From: CAVPLU01 sp964601325 | GTDB lineage: Archaea; Thermoproteota; Bathyarchaeia; 40CM-2-53-6 | Reading direction: 5' to 3' | DNA length: 64,000 nucleotides | NCBI GenBank assembly: GCA_964601325.1 | Contig: CAZRNA010000001.1 | Location: forward strand, 38,448-102,447 | Part shown: in pieces, positions 60,800 through 64,000 of the stretch | Layout of the letters: the number at the start of each line of letters is the position of its first letter | Position numbering within the stretch: position 1 is the first letter of the stretch | Made by a program: the position numbers and the translations under genes | Notes under the pieces: model-generated | Seen by the model: only the letters and a program-made list of their open reading frames with translations | Told to the model about the DNA's origin: nothing | Database searches by the model: none

Positions 60800-61597
60800 T
60801 CAGTCGATCATATTCTGCATGTACTTCTGGGCAGCCACCAACTCTTGACGAGGATTGCGGCTCAAGATTGCCTCGAGTGTCACGTATCCGTCGTACCCTA
60901 CCTTCCTCAAGGCATCGAATATTGGCCGAAAATCTATGTGGCCTCTCCCCGGAATCTTTCTGTTACAGTCGGAGATGTGCACGGCCGCAAGCCGTTGGCT
61001 AGCAAGCAGGATCGGCTTAGTGAAGGAATCTTCTTCGAGGTTAGTGTGAAACGTGTCGTACACCACGCCCACGCTCCTCCGATTCACCAACTGCGCCAAC
61101 GAGAGAGCTTCACTCATATTGTGGATGATCGTGCTCTCAAATCGATTCAGGGGCTCTACCGCGATCTTCACATCCACTTGATCGGCCAGATCTCCTGACG
61201 CTTTCAGCAGCTCGACAAGCCAACCTTGGCCTTTTCTGAATGGCACATCCCTTGGGATGTTCCTTGACCGGCCGCTTCCCCACACCAGAAGCTTCCCCCC
61301 GAGGCTTCGCGTTAGCTCGATGAGTCGTTTGGTGTAAAGGATATTCCTCCTTCGGGACGCGCCGGATGGTGACGCCAATATCATCTCAGGCGGATAGAGG
61401 GAAGTGAACCCGGAGAATGCCAAACCATTTCTCTGCAACGATCTCTGTAGACTGTTGATGTCGGCGCGACTCAGTCTCCTCGGAATCCAAGGTGAGATCT
61501 CTAATGCGTCGAAGCCCGTTTCCGCAACAAGACTAGCTGCCTTCGGGATTCCTAAGTGTGCGTGGGAAAGATGGAGCGCACATGCAAGTTCCAACAT
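60800..61597 (-). CDS. Sugar phosphate isomerase/epimerase (TIM barrel, xylose isomerase-like)
   Basis: A 265-residue TIM-barrel protein of the AP-endonuclease-2/xylose-isomerase-like group. ETGFDALEISPWIPRRL is the first strand. VKIAVEPLNRFESTIIHNMSEAL contains a Glu ligand, and VGVVYDTFHTNLEEDSF gives the Asp/His metal ligands. VHISDCNRKIPGRGHIDFRPIFDAL gives another, and YVTLEAI the last Glu. The ATG at 61597 is used; 61624 would add nine residues. It lies next to a Gfo/Idh/MocA gene, as in polyol catabolic clusters. Confidence 0.88.
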   Translation of the reverse strand: MLELACALHLSHAHLGIPKAASLVAETGFDALEISPWIPRRLSRADINSLQRSLQRNGLAFSGFTSLYPPEMILASPSGASRRRNILYTKRLIELTRSLGGKLLVWGSGRSRNIPRDVPFRKGQGWLVELLKASGDLADQVDVKIAVEPLNRFESTIIHNMSEALSLAQLVNRRSVGVVYDTFHTNLEEDSFTKPILLASQRLAAVHISDCNRKIPGRGHIDFRPIFDALRKVGYDGYVTLEAILSRNPRQELVAAQKYMQNMID

Positions 61598-61816
61598 GGT
61601 ACCCCGCTTCCAGAATCGTGCCACCTGATATAAGCCGTTGTCCTCTGAATCGCTTGATTGAGGAGACCAACCCCGCTCAGGAAATTCGAAGTAACCTTGA
61701 TATCATCTCCCTTGGGAAAGACCGCATCTTAACGGGGATTGTCTGGACTTTCCCATTCGTAATAGATCACTTTAAGGGAATTTGAGAACGTCTGCCGAAG
61801 TGGGCCCGCCGGAATG

Positions 61817-62797
61817 CTACAACGTGCTCCGCGCGGACTCGTAGAGCATATCTATTGTCATCATGTTGTTCAGACTTTCGCTCAAACGATAGCGCGGCTC
61901 GCGGTCGTTCAACACAGAGTCGGCGAAGTCTTCCACCATCAACCTATAATGATTAGCGGTTTCGCAAACGATAGTCTGGGTTCCTTCGCCATGCCTCAAG
62001 ATGACGGGCGAGTCGCCGGGCAGAAACGGGGCCGGTAGTTCAAGGGTGACGTTGTCACCAACTACCTCAACGGTTTGATGGTTCACGCTTCGAAATGCAC
62101 AATCGAACACTCCAAGTTCCGATTCGGGGAACCGTATCATTCCGATGAACCCTTCGTCTACACCCTTCTGTTCGTTGAGACGTGCTATTCCTTTCACGTA
62201 GGTTGGCTCTCGCCCCGTCAGTAGGCGTGCGATGTTGACGCAGTAGCAGCCGACGTCCATCAATGCTCCCCCGCCCAACTCCTTCTGATATCGAATATCC
62301 TCAAGGTCTTGTAGTCCTGTTCTGAAGTCAGTTCGAATAGCAGAGATCGTTCCGACATCGCCCGCGTCGATCATCTCCTTCAATTTGACTATCTGAGGAT
62401 GGAATCTGTACATGAAAGCCTCCATCAGCCACACCTCGTGCCGCCTGCAAGACGAGATCATCTTCGCACATTCGTCCGCATTCAAAGCCATCGGCTTCTC
62501 ACAGAGCACGTGTTTGCTCATCTCGGCCGCGCGGATCGTCCATTCCCGATGCAGATTGTTCGGCAAGGGAATATACACCGCATCCACGTTGGGTGATTCC
62601 AGCAACTTCTCGTAACTTCCATAGCTCTCCTGAATCCCAAGCGCTTTTGCGGTTTCACGAGCCTTGGTACCATCACGGCTCGCTATCGCGACGACCCGAC
62701 CATTCCTACTCTGCCGAATCGCCGGAATGACAGCCCTAAGCGCAATTCGCGCGGTGCCAAGAACTCCCCAGTTCACTTTCCTCGTAGGAGATACCAA
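61817..62797 (-). CDS. Gfo/Idh/MocA family oxidoreductase
   Basis: A 326-residue NAD(P)-dependent dehydrogenase of sugar or polyol substrates. VNWGVLGTARIALRAVIPAI is the Rossmann motif, PNVDAVYIPLPNNLHREWTIRAAEMSKHVLCEKPMA contains the family EKP lysine, and GGALMDVGCYCVNIARLL is the C-terminal domain motif with the catalytic His position replaced by Asn/Cys context. Start is TTG 62797 or GTG 62776 (MNWGVLG). Substrate unknown. Confidence 0.88.
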   Translation of the reverse strand: MVSPTRKVNWGVLGTARIALRAVIPAIRQSRNGRVVAIASRDGTKARETAKALGIQESYGSYEKLLESPNVDAVYIPLPNNLHREWTIRAAEMSKHVLCEKPMALNADECAKMISSCRRHEVWLMEAFMYRFHPQIVKLKEMIDAGDVGTISAIRTDFRTGLQDLEDIRYQKELGGGALMDVGCYCVNIARLLTGREPTYVKGIARLNEQKGVDEGFIGMIRFPESELGVFDCAFRSVNHQTVEVVGDNVTLELPAPFLPGDSPVILRHGEGTQTIVCETANHYRLMVEDFADSVLNDREPRYRLSESLNNMMTIDMLYESARSTL

Positions 62798-63023
62798 GAA
62801 CCTGTCACCCGGCCGTTCAGTTTACCCAGTTCATGCAATCCAACGATGTAAGGCTGTTGTCTCTTTCACGAGCATAACAAGGAGCAGCTTCTAGGAGGAT
62901 CCGAAAATTCAAAGTCGTCAACTGAGCGTTAGAGGGCTTTCGCCGATTCCTTGGCGAGTCGATTCACAAACAATCCCGACTAATGAGCAAGAACGCGTGA
63001 CTTTGCCCCGAAAGATACAAGCT
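62798..63023. other. Spacer between the two oxidoreductase genes
   Basis: 226 bases without a gene that I can support. Both flanking genes read in the same, minus, direction. Confidence 0.35.
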
Positions 63024-64000
63024 TCACGAATGGGCCAGCTCCACGTTTATCTGATTCTGGTAGTCCTGAATCTTCATGTTCATTACATCATTCAGGTTCA
63101 CTGCTTCTCCTGAGAATGAAGATTCCAACGCTGAGTAGATCAAAGCCACCGCTATCATCCCGTCGTATGCCTCAGTTTCGGGACGTCTGTTGTCTCGCAC
63201 AGAGTCTATGAAATCGAGCAATTCGAGTGCTATTAGTTTCCTGTCAACTTCCTCGAAGCTCATGCCGTAGCCGTTTCTTATCTTTGGGAAGAACGTCTTG
63301 GTATAGTCATCGTATGTCTCATCCAAAACTGTGTCGATCATCGTCTCAGATTCCTCTTCGTTGTACGGAGCGCCCAGCCATATCTGCGCGGGATTCAAGC
63401 TGAGGTAGTCGGCGTCGTGAGCACGAATCGCCTTGACTGTTTCTCCTGTCCTGTCCATCGGAACTAGAATGCTACCATCTTCGCAGTACACTATCCTGTA
63501 CCATAGACCTTGCCCGGCTGCGCCGGAGTTCAGGTACAACTTTGCAGATGTGCGGCCTTCATACGAATAGAGCGCGTCGAGAAGATCCTCCGTTTCGCAT
63601 TCAACGGTAGCACTTTTGCTCGCCTTGTTGTTGACCATATCTCGCTTGTAGCGGAAGTTTCTGAGCATAGAAGCTGTTCCGACGACCATCTTGGGCAGAC
63701 CCAGGAAATAGTAAATCAGATCGGTATAGTGCACGCCCATGTCAAGAGAGATTACTCCGCTCTTCTTGTGCCGCCACGTTGACAACAGCAAATTGTCGCC
63801 TCCGCCGACGGACAGCTGTAGCATGTGCAAGGGCTTCCCCAATACCTCATTTCGGATCAGTGATTTCGCCAGACGGTTGCAGGGATCCCTCCTGTAGTTC
63901 TCTGCGACCGCCACCTTGACATTGTGCTTTTTGGATTCCTCTATCATCGCGTTGCACGCTTGCACCGTTATTGCAAGGGGCTTCTCTACAAGACAGTTCA
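63024..64000 (-). CDS. Gfo/Idh/MocA family oxidoreductase, N-terminus cut by window end
   Basis: A second family member, whose reading frame runs to the window edge at 64000. CLVEKPLAITVQACNAMIEE at the edge holds the EKP motif, so about 90-100 N-terminal residues with the NAD-binding motif are outside the window. The C-terminal domain has GVISLDMGVHYTDLIYYFLGLPK with the usual Asp/His pair. It is only partly like the 61.8-kb paralogue. Probable role: oxidation of a sugar or polyol in the same pathway. Confidence 0.87.
   Translation of the reverse strand, partial: NCLVEKPLAITVQACNAMIEESKKHNVKVAVAENYRRDPCNRLAKSLIRNEVLGKPLHMLQLSVGGGDNLLLSTWRHKKSGVISLDMGVHYTDLIYYFLGLPKMVVGTASMLRNFRYKRDMVNNKASKSATVECETEDLLDALYSYEGRTSAKLYLNSGAAGQGLWYRIVYCEDGSILVPMDRTGETVKAIRAHDADYLSLNPAQIWLGAPYNEEESETMIDTVLDETYDDYTKTFFPKIRNGYGMSFEEVDRKLIALELLDFIDSVRDNRRPETEAYDGMIAVALIYSALESSFSGEAVNLNDVMNMKIQDYQNQINVELAHS

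Noticed and set aside
60689..61198. 169-residue plus-strand frame
   Set aside because: Antisense to the TIM-barrel isomerase, which has clear metal ligands.
1..64000. tRNA, rRNA, CRISPR and insertion-sequence signals
   Set aside because: I looked for TPsiC-like motifs, regular repeats and transposase motifs and found none convincing. A tRNA scan would settle this for tRNAs.

Overview
This window looks like the chromosome of an uncultivated mesophilic archaeon of the TACK lineage; Bathyarchaeia or a non-ammonia-oxidising Nitrososphaeria relative is the best guess. The archaeal markers are SRP54, L21e, RpoF (Rpb4), DUF655, aIF5A with deoxyhypusine synthase, Nob1, a Clp1-type RNA kinase, CarS (CDP-archaeol synthase), a RadB-like recombinase and a PAC2 protein. 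Many genes start with TTG or GTG, and archaeal TATA boxes lie about 35-60 bases upstream of many starts. The lineage is inferred from gene content only. I found no rRNA, tRNA, CRISPR array or insertion sequence by reading.

Layout. 0-3.9 kb: the tail of an ABC exporter operon (ATPase, a frameshifted permease, an intact permease) followed by an exported adhesion-like protein. 3.9-8.5 kb: cobalamin adenosyltransferase, KsgA, a TrmJ-like methyltransferase and two transporters. 8.6-9.9 kb: a tandem pair of Thr-rich surface proteins. 10-16.9 kb: Clp1-like kinase, GcvH, an exported M6 protease with a cytosolic zinc ribbon, RadB, CarS and an OST3/6-like membrane protein. 17-24.7 kb: a zinc-ribbon miniprotein, GcvT, an ATP-NAD kinase, a minigluzincin-like protein, Nudix, metallo-beta-lactamase, an NSUN-type RNA methyltransferase, OGG1 and Nob1. 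24.8-30.9 kb: surface proteins, a methyltransferase, a Glu/Leu-type dehydrogenase and a protein mannosyltransferase. 31-39.7 kb: an information-processing core (NAD kinase, IF5A, DHS, Hsp20, PAC2, SRP54, L21e, RpoF, DUF655), then a ZIP transporter and a PIG-L deacetylase. 39.7-44.4 kb: Lhr helicase, a 34-residue microprotein, a SWIM protein and a phosphoesterase. 44.5-58.6 kb: redox and fermentation genes (NfnAB-like pair, aldehyde:ferredoxin oxidoreductase, class III aminotransferase, CoA-transferase A/B), with a diadenylate-cyclase-like protein, an Ig-repeat surface protein, a MinD-like ATPase and a nucleotidyltransferase-like protein between them. 58.7-64 kb: a sugar ABC ATPase, a VOC protein, a TIM-barrel isomerase and two Gfo/Idh/MocA oxidoreductases, the last cut by the window end.

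How it works together. The metabolic genes suggest fermentation of amino acids or peptides: transamination of an omega-amino acid, aldehyde oxidation onto ferredoxin, CoA transfer, and ferredoxin/NAD(P)H balancing by NfnAB. Large surface proteins, a protein O-mannosyltransferase and a putative oligosaccharyltransferase accessory subunit point to a heavily decorated envelope.

The least explained element is a duplicated small membrane-protein cassette (copies at 47.0-47.2 kb and 58.4-58.6 kb). The copies are in opposite orientation, share promoter, coding and terminator sequence, and flank an 11-kb metabolic block. One copy carries an in-frame TGA although its downstream codons still look conserved. 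A third copy of the upstream element stands alone at 47.34 kb.
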